Part shown: piece after piece, positions 29,365 through 37,658 of the stretch
How positions within the stretch are numbered: position 1 is the stretch's first letter
How the letters are laid out: every line of letters begins with the position of its first letter
Source of the DNA: Bog-756 sp963833585
GTDB lineage: Bacteria; Actinomycetota; Acidimicrobiia; Acidimicrobiales; RAAP-2
DNA: 64,000 nucleotides
Reading direction: 5' to 3'
Assembly (NCBI GenBank): GCA_963833585.1
Contig: CAWHYF010000007.1
Coordinates: forward strand, 47,772 to 111,771
Translations under genes and position numbers: made by a program
Notes under the pieces: model-generated
Database searches by the model: none
Told to the model about the DNA's origin: nothing
The model's input: only the letters and a program-made list of their open reading frames with translations

Positions 29365-30738
29365 ATGGTCTCGTCAGGCACGCGCCGGAAGGCGTTAGTC
29401 GTTGCATGCATTTTGATTGGATCGGTCGGTGTCGGAGCGATGCTAAGTCCAGCAAAGGCGGCGACGACAGATCCCTTTCCGGTGTTCTCAAGCGGATTCA
29501 CCCAGGACCTGTTCGCGATAAACAACGGATTTCTAGGCGGTGTGGCGTTTGCCCCTAACGGTGATGTGTGGACTGACAACTGCCTGTTCGGTGGAAGTGC
29601 GTTGGCTCGGTACTCGCAGACATCCAAGTTTGCACAGAACGGGGCGATGCTCGCGACCGAGACAGACGTCGCATCCAATGCCGGCTGTGGTCTGACGAAC
29701 AACCCCGACGGGTTCTTGTACTCGAACACTGACTCTGGAGTCACGCAGATCGATTCAAACACAGGTGCGGCCACCGGAGAGGTGTTCGGGGCGGCCGGGG
29801 ACGCACTCGGTATCACCACAGACCCACAAACGAATAGTTTGGTTTATGTGGGCAGCGACGGGACTATTCTCGTAGCTCCACCGGGCGGATCGTCATCGAC
29901 CTTTTCCACCACGACGACGGGCGATTTCATTGATGGTATTGCCTTCGATCCGAGTGGCAACTACCTATTCGCTTCGAACCGCTCAAGCAACACCGTAACG
30001 GTCATCGCTCGGAATGGGAGCCTGGTGCAGAACTCAGGTTCGATTGCCGGGGTGCCGGACGGCATCTCCTTCCATGGCGGCTTTCCGCAATTCGTTCTGA
30101 CCAACAACAACGACGGGTCGATGACACGCCTTGATTTCCCGGCGAACGATTTTACAAAGACACCGGTCCTTTCCACCTTTCGCGAGCGGTGGATACCGCG
30201 GTGACCTGAGCCAGGTGGGTCCTGATGGATGCATCTATCTGACCCAGAACGGGACGAACTTCCCAGACGGAACGAGTGGGTCTGAAGACAGCATTGTGAA
30301 GATCTGCAGCGGGTTCTCGCCACCGCCCGGCGTTGGTAACACGACGATCACGACTTCTCTTAGCGGAGGCGGTACGACCGGCACGGCTATCAGCGTGCCT
30401 GGCGGAACGGCGGTTAGCGATTCGGCGGTGCTGGCCGGCCCGAACGTGGCGAGCACGACCGGCAAAGTGACGTATTCCGTGTACTCGGATAGCCAGTGCC
30501 TGAGTCCGATCGGGAGCGGTGGCACCAAGAATGTCAATGCCGGCACTGTACCTAACTCCGACCCGGTGACCCTTGGCAGCGGCGGGCACCTACTACTGGA
30601 GGGCGAGCTACACGGGTGACTTGACGAACAGTGGCTCGACAACCACCTGCGGAAGTGAGACCGAGACCGTGGCGAGCGGCCAGCAACCGAAACTGGACAC
30701 CATTGCGACGGGCTATCACGCCTTTGCCGCCGGCTCGG
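29365..30738 (+). CDS. Secreted beta-propeller protein with Ig-like domain, frameshifted and C-terminally truncated
   Basis: The ATG at 29365 follows AAGGAG. A signal peptide (KALVVACILIGSVGVGAM, cleavage near AKA-ATTD) precedes an SMP-30/YVTN-like propeller with NNGFLGGVAFAPNGDVW, GDFIDGIAFDPSGNYL and GIPDG-type blades. After a frameshift near 30150-30190 it continues as SGGYRGDLSQVGPDGCIYLT. An Ig-like domain follows (TGKVTYSVYSDSQC), then, after a second shift near 30590, TYYWRASYTGDLTNSG. The shared C-terminal module then begins (QPKLDTIATGYHAFAAGS) but stops exactly at 30737, where a direct repeat copied from the opposite strand begins. The true C-terminus is lost, so this is probably a rearranged pseudogene or an assembly chimera. 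Confidence 0.65.
30684..30737 (+). repeat. 54-bp inverted copy of 33438-33491
   Basis: This stretch is the exact reverse complement of 33438-33491. It encodes the start of the shared C-terminal module. It ends at the base where direct-repeat copy 1 (30738) begins, so it marks a rearrangement junction. Confidence 0.85.
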
Positions 30739-31775
30739 GTTGTCCCGGTCGCCGGCCACCGAAGGGATCGTTGCCTCTCTGGGATCACCTAACTGGCCGG
30801 TGGTATCTCCACGGTCACCATGGACCACCGGTCGCCAGCCGGAAGCGCTGCTCGGACGGTGACTGGAGTGCCGGCCGTCGTGGGTGCCGCAACGGCCTGG
30901 GTCCAGTACCAGTCGCCCACCGTGGGGTCTTTGAACGATGTCACGAGGCTCTGGCCGGCCACCGGGACGGGCTTGGTCGCCGTCGACCAGTCCAGTCCAC
31001 CGGCGATCACCAGCGAATTGCTGGACGCCGGGGTGATGGTGGCCTTGGCCGGGCCGCCGACCTTGCTGCCGATGCCGACTACCCCGAGCTGATGGGCCGC
31101 TCCAGTGAAGGACTCCACGCTGAGCAAGCCGTCCGCCGGCTGGGCGAATGACGCCTGGACGGTGGCGTTGGTCAACTTCGTCGGGGCGTAGGCCTGCCAG
31201 ACCTCGGAGGAGCCCGCCCCGAAGAGGTCGGCAAACGAGGTGCGCTTCCACGTCAGACCCGCACCGGTCACTGACGTCACCTTCTGGGTGGCGGTCGACG
31301 CCCCGTCGGCCTGGACCAGGGCGACGAGCAGTTCCCCGCCTCCCGTGGTCGACACGTGACTGGTGGAGACCGAGCCGGCGGCAAAGGCGTGATAGCCCGT
31401 CGCGATGGTGTCCAGCTTCGGCTGTCCACCGCCCGAGGTTGAGGTGACCGTCTCCACCTCGCCATTCGGTCCGCAGGTACTGTTCGAGCCGTTATTGGTG
31501 CCGTCACCCGAGTAGATGGCTTGCCAGTAGTAGGGACCGGCGTTGGTGAGGGTCACCGGTGCCGACGCTGGCAACGTGCCCGGGGTGGTGATGCTCTGGT
31601 GGGGCCCGGAACTCACTGCGTTCTGGCAGTTGGCATCGGAGAAGACGTTGTAGGTGACCGTGCCGGTGGCCGTGGATGCGTTCACCCCGGTCAGGCTGGC
31701 CTGGTCGGTGACGGCCGTACCGGAAGGCACCGTGATCGAGCTTCCGCTCTGACTACCGCCGGCGAGGGAAGTGGC
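30738..31775. repeat. 1,038-bp direct repeat, copy 1
   Basis: This copy is colinear with 32805-33842 at a constant offset of 2,067 bases, with only scattered substitutions seen. It covers the 3' half of the choice-of-anchor-L gene and about 50 bases past its stop. Confidence 0.9.
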
Positions 31776-32651
31776 TATCGCGGTGCCACTCACCAGGCTG
31801 TGACCTTCGAGGAAGACTGCCGAATCAAGGACGCTGTCGCTGCCGTCGGCGATAGCTAGTTTCATGTGATTGGTCGTGCCCGCGTTCACCGTGGCGTTAC
31901 AGGTCAGCACCGTGGTCAGACCGTCCATCTGGGTGTTGAGCGTCGGAGGGACGTTGTTGATGAAGTACTGGGCATTGTGCGGTGTGGTGTCTCCGCCGAT
32001 GTCATTGCCGTTGTTGATGGTGTTCACCGACACGGGATCGGTCGTGCCGGGCACCAGTGCACAGTTGGTGCCGTTGACGAAGAACCCGAATGTGTCGTTG
32101 AACTCCGTGTTGGAGTAGTCGCTGTACTCCTCGGAGGAGAACACGTAGCTGAACTGCACGGTCGAGAAGGTCGGTACGAAGTCGAACTGCAGCACCGACG
32201 CGTCAAAGGTCGGGAACCCGGCCAGGCCTGTCAGATCGCTGTCGCCAGGTAGCCCGAAACTCGTGGAGTTGTCATCACCGGACGGACCACCTTCGTAACA
32301 TGTATTCGGTCCTTCCACACCCTGACTGCAGGCAGGATCGGCGGTGTAGGTCTGCACTTTGCCGGAATCGAGGACGATCCCCGAGTTGAATCCGATGATG
32401 CCCGCCCCTCCGGTGAACGTTCCGGCCGCTCGATCGTCTCCGGTGTAGGTCACATTGGACACCGAAACTCCCGAACCCACCAAGGCATTGGCCAAGTCCG
32501 ACGTGGTGGTGCCGCTGTTGAGGTCGGTCACCTGCAATCCGGTTACGGCCCCTGCGGGCGTTGCCGAAATGACCCCGAAGATTCCCAGTCCGATCGCAAG
32601 GGAAGCTACGACCGACCCAAGTTTCCGGCCACGCTGTTGATGGATCTTCAT
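30789..32651 (-). CDS. Secreted choice-of-anchor-L domain protein with Ig-like and shared C-terminal module
   Basis: The ATG at 32651 follows GGAGGTAGTG, which is preferred over the in-frame ATG at 32666. The 620-aa product has a signal peptide (ending ATPAGA-VTG). A choice-of-anchor-L domain follows, with LQVTDLNSGTTTSDLANAL, GIIGFNSGIVLDSGKVQ and FSYVFSSEEYSDYSNTEFND. Next come an Ig-like domain (TGTVTYNVFSDANCQNAV) and a beta-rich C-terminal module (TIATGYHAFAAGSVSTSH to EIPPAS). From the Ig-like part onward it is nearly identical to the nidogen-like protein at 32856-34859. Such proteins are surface or secreted adhesin-like factors. The anchor domain suggests sorting to the envelope, but no C-terminal anchor motif is visible. 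Confidence 0.75.
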   Translation of the reverse strand: MKIHQQRGRKLGSVVASLAIGLGIFGVISATPAGAVTGLQVTDLNSGTTTSDLANALVGSGVSVSNVTYTGDDRAAGTFTGGAGIIGFNSGIVLDSGKVQTYTADPACSQGVEGPNTCYEGGPSGDDNSTSFGLPGDSDLTGLAGFPTFDASVLQFDFVPTFSTVQFSYVFSSEEYSDYSNTEFNDTFGFFVNGTNCALVPGTTDPVSVNTINNGNDIGGDTTPHNAQYFINNVPPTLNTQMDGLTTVLTCNATVNAGTTNHMKLAIADGSDSVLDSAVFLEGHSLVSGTAIATSLAGGSQSGSSITVPSGTAVTDQASLTGVNASTATGTVTYNVFSDANCQNAVSSGPHQSITTPGTLPASAPVTLTNAGPYYWQAIYSGDGTNNGSNSTCGPNGEVETVTSTSGGGQPKLDTIATGYHAFAAGSVSTSHVSTTGGGELLVALVQADGASTATQKVTSVTGAGLTWKRTSFADLFGAGSSEVWQAYAPTKLTNATVQASFAQPADGLLSVESFTGAAHQLGVVGIGSKVGGPAKATITPASSNSLVIAGGLDWSTATKPVPVAGQSLVTSFKDPTVGDWYWTQAVAAPTTAGTPVTVRAALPAGDRWSMVTVEIPPAS

Positions 32652-32804
32652 CACTACCTCCGCCATAAGCGGCCAGCCTTCTCGCCGGCCTGATTTCTAA
32701 CGATTGACCTGCATGTCACGTCCAATTCCCGCCGAGGCTCTCTCACGATCCACTGGAGGCCACCGCCGAGTTCGACGTCGATGACTGTCGCCGGCGATGC
32801 ACTC

Positions 32805-33842
32805 GGTTGTCCCGGTCGCCGGCCACCGAAGGGATCGTTGCCTCTCTGGGATCACCTAACTGGCCGGTGGTATCTCCACGGCCACCATGGACCACCGGTC
32901 GCCAGCCGGAAGCGCTGCTCGGACGGTGACTGGAGTGCCGGCCGTCGTGGGTGCCGCAACGGCCTGGGTCCAGTACCAGTCGCCGACCGTGGGGTCTTTG
33001 AACGATGTCACGAGGCTCTGGCCGGCCACCGGGACGGGCTTGGTCGCCGTCGACCAGTCCAGTCCACCGGCGATCACCAGCGAGTCGCTGGACGCTGGGG
33101 TGATGGTGGCCTTGGCCGGGCCGCCGACCTTGCTGCCGATGCCGACTACCCCGAGCTGATGGGCCGCTCCGGTGAAGGACTCCACGCTGAGCAAGCCGTC
33201 CGCCGGCTGGGCGAATGACGCCTGGACGGTGGCGTTGGTCAACTTCGTCGGGGCGTAGGCCTGCCAGACCTCGGAGGAGCCCGCCCCGAAGAGGTCGGCA
33301 AACGAGGTGCGCTTCCACGTCAGACCCGCACCGGTCACTGACGTCACCTTCTGGGTGGCGGTCGACGCCCCGTCGGCCTGGACCAGGGCGACGAGCAGTT
33401 CCCCGCCTCCCGTGGTCGACACGTGACTGGTGGAGACCGAGCCGGCGGCAAAGGCGTGATAGCCCGTCGCAATGGTGTCCAGTTTCGGTTGTCCACCGCC
33501 CGAGGTTGAGGTGACCGTCTCCACCTCGCCATTCGGTCCGCAGGTACTGTTCGAGCCGTTATTGGTGCCGTCACCCGAGTAGATGGCTTGCCAGTAGTAG
33601 GGACCGGCGTTGGTGAGGGTCACCGGTGCCGACGCTGGCAACGTGCCCGGGGTGGTGATGCTCTGGTGGGGCCCGGAACTCACTGCGTTCTGGCAGTTGG
33701 CATCGGAGAAGACGTTGTAGGTGACCGTGCCGGTGGCCGTGGATGCGTTCACCCCGGTCAGGCTGGCCTGGTCGGTGACGGCCGTACCGGAGGGCACCGT
33801 GATCGAGCTTCCGCTCTGACTACCGCCGGCGAGGGAGGTGGC
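32805..33842. repeat. 1,038-bp direct repeat, copy 2
   Basis: This is the partner of 30738-31775. It covers the 3' half of the nidogen-like gene plus about 50 bases downstream of its stop. Homology ends abruptly at 33842, where the two genes diverge into different N-terminal domains. Confidence 0.9.
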
Positions 33843-34859
33843 CGTCATGGTCGGCTGAGCCGGTTGGCCGCTGTTAACCGTAAAGAGGTACCGGCCCAAG
33901 GTGGTGCTGTTGAGGTCGTTGAAGATCAATCCCGTCGTCGAGGAGGTGTCAAGGAAGGCGTTGGCAGTGCCGGATCCGGGGAGATTGAATGAGTCCCCTG
34001 GTGTAGCCGTTCCATTGGAATACCCGACGAAGGCAGGTATGCCGAATCCCGATGTATCCAAACAATTGGCGTCTCCACCACTTGCCTGGCCGGTGTCCCA
34101 CTGGATGCTGTTGTAGTTGAACTCCATGTCGAAATCGTCGCCAAGCGAGCTTGTGCCTCGATCGGCCCGGTCGATCAGAATCAATTGGAAGTTGTTGAGC
34201 ACGTTGCCATTGGCATCGTAACAACCGACCCCGGGCCAGTTGACCACGAACACTTTCTTGCCATCCAGCGTGCCGGTACCGAAATTGACCGTGGCGCTGC
34301 CTGCGCCCCGAGTATCCACGTCGGCAAAGAAGGGTGCGATGATCGGGCTGCCGAACGTGGTGAGATCTTCGGGGGTGAACTGGGACAGTGGGGCGGCGAA
34401 GGTGATGTTTCCGTTGTTGTTGATATACGACGAAGTGAACTTCGTGCCGAAGAAGTTGATATTGAAGCCGAGCGGAAAGAGCGTGGGCCCGGTTTCTCCG
34501 TTCGGACCGGGGCAGGCTACAGGTGCGTTGCCGCCGCCGCAGGGCCATGTTCCGTCGTCATTGGCCAGGAGTGGGACCTGCACGTAGTTATTGATGACAC
34601 TGGTGCTTGTCCCGGGATTGGGCGATGTCGGAATGACCGCATTCGCAGCGGCATAGGCGGTGGGGGAAGCGACGACGCCGCCTACCACAATCAGCCCCAC
34701 CAGTATGGGAAGGGTCGCCAAGACTGCGACAACGGTAGGGCGCTTTTGCTTGCCCCCATCCGAGCGATCACGCATAGATCGGCTCGAAGCCGTTCCGGAC
34801 TCTTCGAGATTCCTCCGAAATCGACCAAGATCAAAGAGATGAACGCGCCGACCGTGCAT
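32856..34859 (-). CDS. Secreted nidogen-like (NIDO) domain protein with Ig-like and shared C-terminal module
   Basis: The product is up to 667 aa. The start may be ATG 34859 or ATG 34775; the latter begins MRDRSDGGKQKR and places the signal helix (VVAVLATLPILVGLIVVGGV) at a normal distance. A NIDO-like domain follows, with FPLGFNINFFGTKFTSSYIN, NNGNITFAAPLSQFTPEDL, IIAPFFADVDTRG and FQLILIDRADRG. The Ig-like domain and C-terminal module are those of the neighbouring choice-of-anchor-L protein, carried by the direct repeat. Two different anchoring or adhesion domains on one tail indicates module shuffling. Function beyond a cell-surface or matrix role cannot be assigned. Confidence 0.7.
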   Translation of the reverse strand: MHGRRVHLFDLGRFRRNLEESGTASSRSMRDRSDGGKQKRPTVVAVLATLPILVGLIVVGGVVASPTAYAAANAVIPTSPNPGTSTSVINNYVQVPLLANDDGTWPCGGGNAPVACPGPNGETGPTLFPLGFNINFFGTKFTSSYINNNGNITFAAPLSQFTPEDLTTFGSPIIAPFFADVDTRGAGSATVNFGTGTLDGKKVFVVNWPGVGCYDANGNVLNNFQLILIDRADRGTSSLGDDFDMEFNYNSIQWDTGQASGGDANCLDTSGFGIPAFVGYSNGTATPGDSFNLPGSGTANAFLDTSSTTGLIFNDLNSTTLGRYLFTVNSGQPAQPTMTATSLAGGSQSGSSITVPSGTAVTDQASLTGVNASTATGTVTYNVFSDANCQNAVSSGPHQSITTPGTLPASAPVTLTNAGPYYWQAIYSGDGTNNGSNSTCGPNGEVETVTSTSGGGQPKLDTIATGYHAFAAGSVSTSHVSTTGGGELLVALVQADGASTATQKVTSVTGAGLTWKRTSFADLFGAGSSEVWQAYAPTKLTNATVQASFAQPADGLLSVESFTGAAHQLGVVGIGSKVGGPAKATITPASSDSLVIAGGLDWSTATKPVPVAGQSLVTSFKDPTVGDWYWTQAVAAPTTAGTPVTVRAALPAGDRWSMVAVEIPPAS

Positions 34860-34936
34860 GATCCGTCACTTTCCGCCGACCCTGCCCACGCCGAACAATC
34901 TGAACTTCGCTTCCCGTGCTTCAGGGCTCACTCTAA

Positions 34937-34985
34937 GCGAGCATCAGAAGAAGTCAATAGGGCGAGCATCAGAAGAGATCAATGG
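34937..34985. repeat. Imperfect 24-bp tandem repeat
   Basis: GCGAGCATCAGAAGAAGTCA followed by ATAG (34937-34960) recurs with a few changes at 34962-34985. The gap 34860-35385, between the nidogen-like gene and the lasso B2 gene, holds nothing else that can be supported. Confidence 0.7.
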
Positions 34986-35385
34986 GGTTGTGACGTCGGA
35001 TCAAAGCACCTACGTCCGCCATCCTTGGCGAGCGGATATTCCCGCGGTCGAGCGCCTCCAGAGGAAGTTCGATGTCTTCGCCGGCCCGGCAAATCCACGC
35101 GACAAACCTCGCCCAATTTTGGAACCATCAAGGAGCTCACCGTCGCCGTTGCTTGACCGGTTTGAGGAACCAGCCCTCATGGTGCTGGTCGGAAGTCTGA
35201 AGTGCCTGCCAACCGACCCCGATCCGAGTCGTTTCCGGCAGATTAGGTGAGTCGCATCGCATTGCGTAATTGCATTTGCCTGCAGTTAGCTACGGTGGAC
35301 TGGCGCTGGCGAACCCCAGTCTTCTGCCTGGTGATGCCCAATGACGGGCGTGTGCCTCAGCCTCCGAGTACGACGAATGTCGATG

Positions 35386-36093
35386 TCACGTCGACGCGTT
35401 ATAGGTGCTCCCGGAAGCCTCGACCCAGGCGTGGGTGGTATGGCCGTCGTCGGTGAGTCCCAGTCGAAGCACAGGATGATGCCGGCGCAAGACGAATCCG
35501 GCGGCCAAGGCACGGCGGAGGCACGTTCCGTCATAGACCCAACGGTGCAGTACCCACCTGGTTGCCCAATACGCACGCTGTTCGCCGGGCGAGAGCAGGT
35601 CCATATCGTCGGCTGCCTCATGGGGGAGATCGACGGTCCCTGATTCCATCGGTACACGCATCAGCTTGGCCAACCGGCGGACATCGGTGATTCTCATGCC
35701 GATCTCGACCGCCACGACCAGCCCGGTTGCCTCAACCACCGCCAGGCGCAGCCTCCATGGCAGGCTCCACCACTGACGCGCGCGATGTCGATCGCCCCTC
35801 CGGCAGTCAGCGACCGTAGGTCGCTGGATCGGGATGGCCGCAGGTCGCTCAGCGTGTTCACCACCATGTTGACATCGATCGTCCGCGCGTTCCGACGAAA
35901 TCGAAAATCGAGACGAGAGTTCCTGCGCTGCACGAGGCACGCTCTCGTACTGCGCCAGGAGATCGAAGATGGTGCCGGCACTCCGATCGAGCTTCAGATA
36001 GGTACCGCTCGGGAGATGTAGGAGCACCCGATCCCCGGAGGGCGTGGAGGCAGCGACCGAGTCCCGCACCACCTGCGCAACGGATGGCTTCAT
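35386..36093 (-). CDS. Lasso peptide B2 leader protease (transglutaminase-like) fused to an N-terminal PqqD-like recognition domain, two frameshifts
   Basis: The ATG is at 36093. Residues 1-70 form a PqqD/RRE-like domain (DRVLLHLPSGTYLKLDRSAG, then FDLLAQYESVPRAAQELSSR). One frameshift near 35883 leads to DVNMVVNTLSDL, the expected end of that domain, and a second near 35800 returns to the first frame. The C-terminal part is a lasso B2 protease: LRLAVVEATGLVVAVEIGMR, then GTCLRRALAAGFVLRRHHP with the catalytic Cys, then HTTHAWVEASG with the catalytic His. B2 cuts the leader from the precursor. It is the third gene of A-B1-B2, 77 bases after B1. The C-terminus is short after HAWVE, so a further break near the end is possible. 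Confidence 0.75.
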   Translation of the reverse strand: MKPSVAQVVRDSVAASTPSGDRVLLHLPSGTYLKLDRSAGTIFDLLAQYESVPRAAQELSSRFSISSERADDRCQHGGEHAERPAAIPIQRPTVADCRRGDRHRARQWWSLPWRLRLAVVEATGLVVAVEIGMRITDVRRLAKLMRVPMESGTVDLPHEAADDMDLLSPGEQRAYWATRWVLHRWVYDGTCLRRALAAGFVLRRHHPVLRLGLTDDGHTTHAWVEASGSTYNAST

Positions 36094-36170
36094 CGCCGGG
36101 CGGGCTTCAAGTCGAGCGCACGTCCTTTACGTAGGCCAGGGAGGACCGAACCACGTCAACGGAACAGCTC

Positions 36171-36426
36171 TCACGAGACCCGCACGACGAGAGATCGCTC
36201 GGTGAGCTCAGCCAAGAACGTCCGCGCATCGGCATCCGCACGTTCGCGTGGAAATTCCAAATGAATCCACCAGGGACGCGATCAGATCATCCACTGAAGC
36301 CGACAGGCTCAAAGCCATCCAAAGGACTTTGGCCGAACCGCTCAGATTGAGGTAGCTGCCCGACTCCATCTCGAGCACGACGACCTCACCGTCCACCTCG
36401 CGCCAGACCAGGACATCGTGAGACAA
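36171..36426 (-). CDS. Lasso peptide B1 protein, stand-alone PqqD-like RiPP recognition element, one frameshift
   Basis: The sequence DVLVWREVDGEVVVLEMESG, SYLNLSGSAKVLW and SVDDLIASLVDSFGIS is a full PqqD-like winged fold. An extra base near 36245 then breaks the frame. With it removed, the protein ends RERADADARTFLAELTERSL, which matches the family's terminal helix, and stops at 36171. The repaired length is about 84 aa. The TTG at 36426 is the best visible start, 75 bases after the precursor stop. In lasso pathways B1 binds the YxxP leader motif and presents the precursor to B2. A second such domain is fused to B2 next door, which is unusual. Confidence 0.75.
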
Positions 36427-36501
36427 CTCAAACCGCTCGCCGCCTAGGGCCGCTCAGCGTTGACCGCTGGATCCAAGCTGACCTCGCCCCAGCTTCAAGT
36501 T

Positions 36502-36660
36502 TCAGGAGACAGAGGTGACCGTGGAACCCGGCTGATTAGGGATGACTTCGTTGCCGATCACGATGACGTCACTCTGACCAGAAGTCTTGCCTATGGTGCT
36601 GCGAGTCAGATCCTGTACCGATCCAAGCTCGGTGATCTTCGGCGACTCATAGGTTTCCAT
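36502..36660 (-). CDS. Lasso peptide precursor (52 aa): 23-aa leader, 29-aa predicted core
   Basis: The ATG at 36660 has AGGAG five bases upstream (36666-36670). The leader METYESPKITELGSVQDLT has the Y-x-x-P motif (Tyr4, Pro7) and the LGS element read by PqqD-like B1 proteins. Thr22 sits at position -2 before Gly24, the residue B2 proteases require. The predicted core runs from Gly24 to Ser52 (36591-36505). It starts GKTSGQSD, giving an 8-residue macrolactam between the Gly1 amine and the Asp8 side chain. A long loop/tail with few bulky residues follows, with two prolines, ending STVTSVS. The C-terminal Ser fits phosphorylation by the adjacent kinase. It is flanked by B1 and the divergent kinase. 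At 29 residues the core is longer than most characterised lasso peptides. Confidence 0.85.
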   Translation of the reverse strand: METYESPKITELGSVQDLTRSTIGKTSGQSDVIVIGNEVIPNQPGSTVTSVS

Positions 36661-36752
36661 TGTCACTCCTGTTCGCTCTGGGCCCTCCGTGAGAACCGTA
36701 CACCCACTCAGAGCAATGCACCAGACCCTATTTGTGGCGAGAAATCGACGAA
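36661..36752. promoter_or_regulatory. Divergent control region of the lasso cluster
   Basis: This gap of about 90 bases separates the divergently read precursor (minus) and kinase (plus) genes, so both promoters should lie here. No clear -35/-10 pair or operator was recognised. The location rests on gene arrangement alone. Confidence 0.35.
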
Positions 36753-37654
36753 ATGGCGGAGAAACAGCCAGTGAACACATTGAGCGACAAACTGAACACT
36801 CCTCGTGGTGCTTATGGCCTGACCTTCGAAGGAACATTGCTCAACAACCAGGTCAGGCGGCATTTTCTGGTGGATGCGCCGTCGGGCTGGCCACGGTGGG
36901 AAATCCACTGGGAACCACTCCCAGAGGAAGGGCAAAACACACTTCCTGCCGAAATGTGGTCCCCCGAACTAGCGCTGGTGACGGCCCAGCCCGACGGCTA
37001 CACCGATATCGACCGCCTGGGTGCCAGTACGACACTCCATCTGCCCCGGTCCCCGTCGTCGGCCTCCGTCGTCCACCCCTTCCTGGCCTCCACCGGTGTG
37101 GTGGCGGGACACTGGCTTGGCCGGACGCCGTTCCATGCGGGATCGTTCGAACTGGGCGGTCGGGCCTGGGGAGTGCTCGGGGGACGTGAGATGGGCAAGA
37201 GCTCACTGTTGATGTGGCTCCACCGGTCTGGCGTTCCGATCCTCTCCGACGATGTGCTCGTTCTGGACGGGATGACTGCCTATGCCGGTCCCCGCTGTCT
37301 CGATCTCCGCGAGAGCGCGGCGCAGCGGTTCGAGGAGGGTGACCATCTCGGGGTCGTGGGGACGCGCGAACGGTGGCGTGTCACCCTGCCCGGGTGCCCT
37401 TCCGAGGTTCCTTTTGGAGGGTGGGTGGTGCTCAACTGGGCCTCCGCGGGTTTCGGTGGGCGAGACCGACGCCCTCGGCGCGACTCACAGCATTGGCCAC
37501 ACATCGCGCCGTCATCGCCCCGGGTGTGCGGACCGACGGGCTCATTGACCTACTGGCGTGTCCGATGGTGGAATTCGCCCGCCCTCGGGATTGGGGCCAG
37601 GTTGAGGCAGCCATGACCAGATTGCTTGACGCGATCAGTCAGCTCCAGGTCTGA
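36753..37654 (+). CDS. HPr-kinase-like lasso peptide kinase, frameshifted near the C-terminus
   Basis: The ATG at 36753 (or TTG at 36732) begins MAEKQPVNTLSDKLNTPRGA. The C-terminal half carries HPr kinase/phosphorylase hallmarks: HPFLASTGVV, FHAGSFELGGRAWG (about 127-140), the P-loop GGREMGKSS (143-151) and GVPILSDDVLVLDG (160-173). Two single-base shifts after about 37430 lead to the true end LTALATHRAVIAPGVRTDGL ... MTRLLDAISQLQV, stopping at 37654. In paeninodin-type lasso pathways, homologous kinases phosphorylate the C-terminal Ser of the precursor. Here that precursor is divergently encoded 90 bases away and ends in Ser. The gene converges on the cyclase with 4 bases between stops. Confidence 0.75.
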
Positions 37655-37658
37655 GCCG

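Noticed and set aside
34858..35250. Plus-strand frame of 130 codons between the nidogen-like and B2 genes
   Set aside because: No motif, and its composition does not resemble neighbouring coding sequence.
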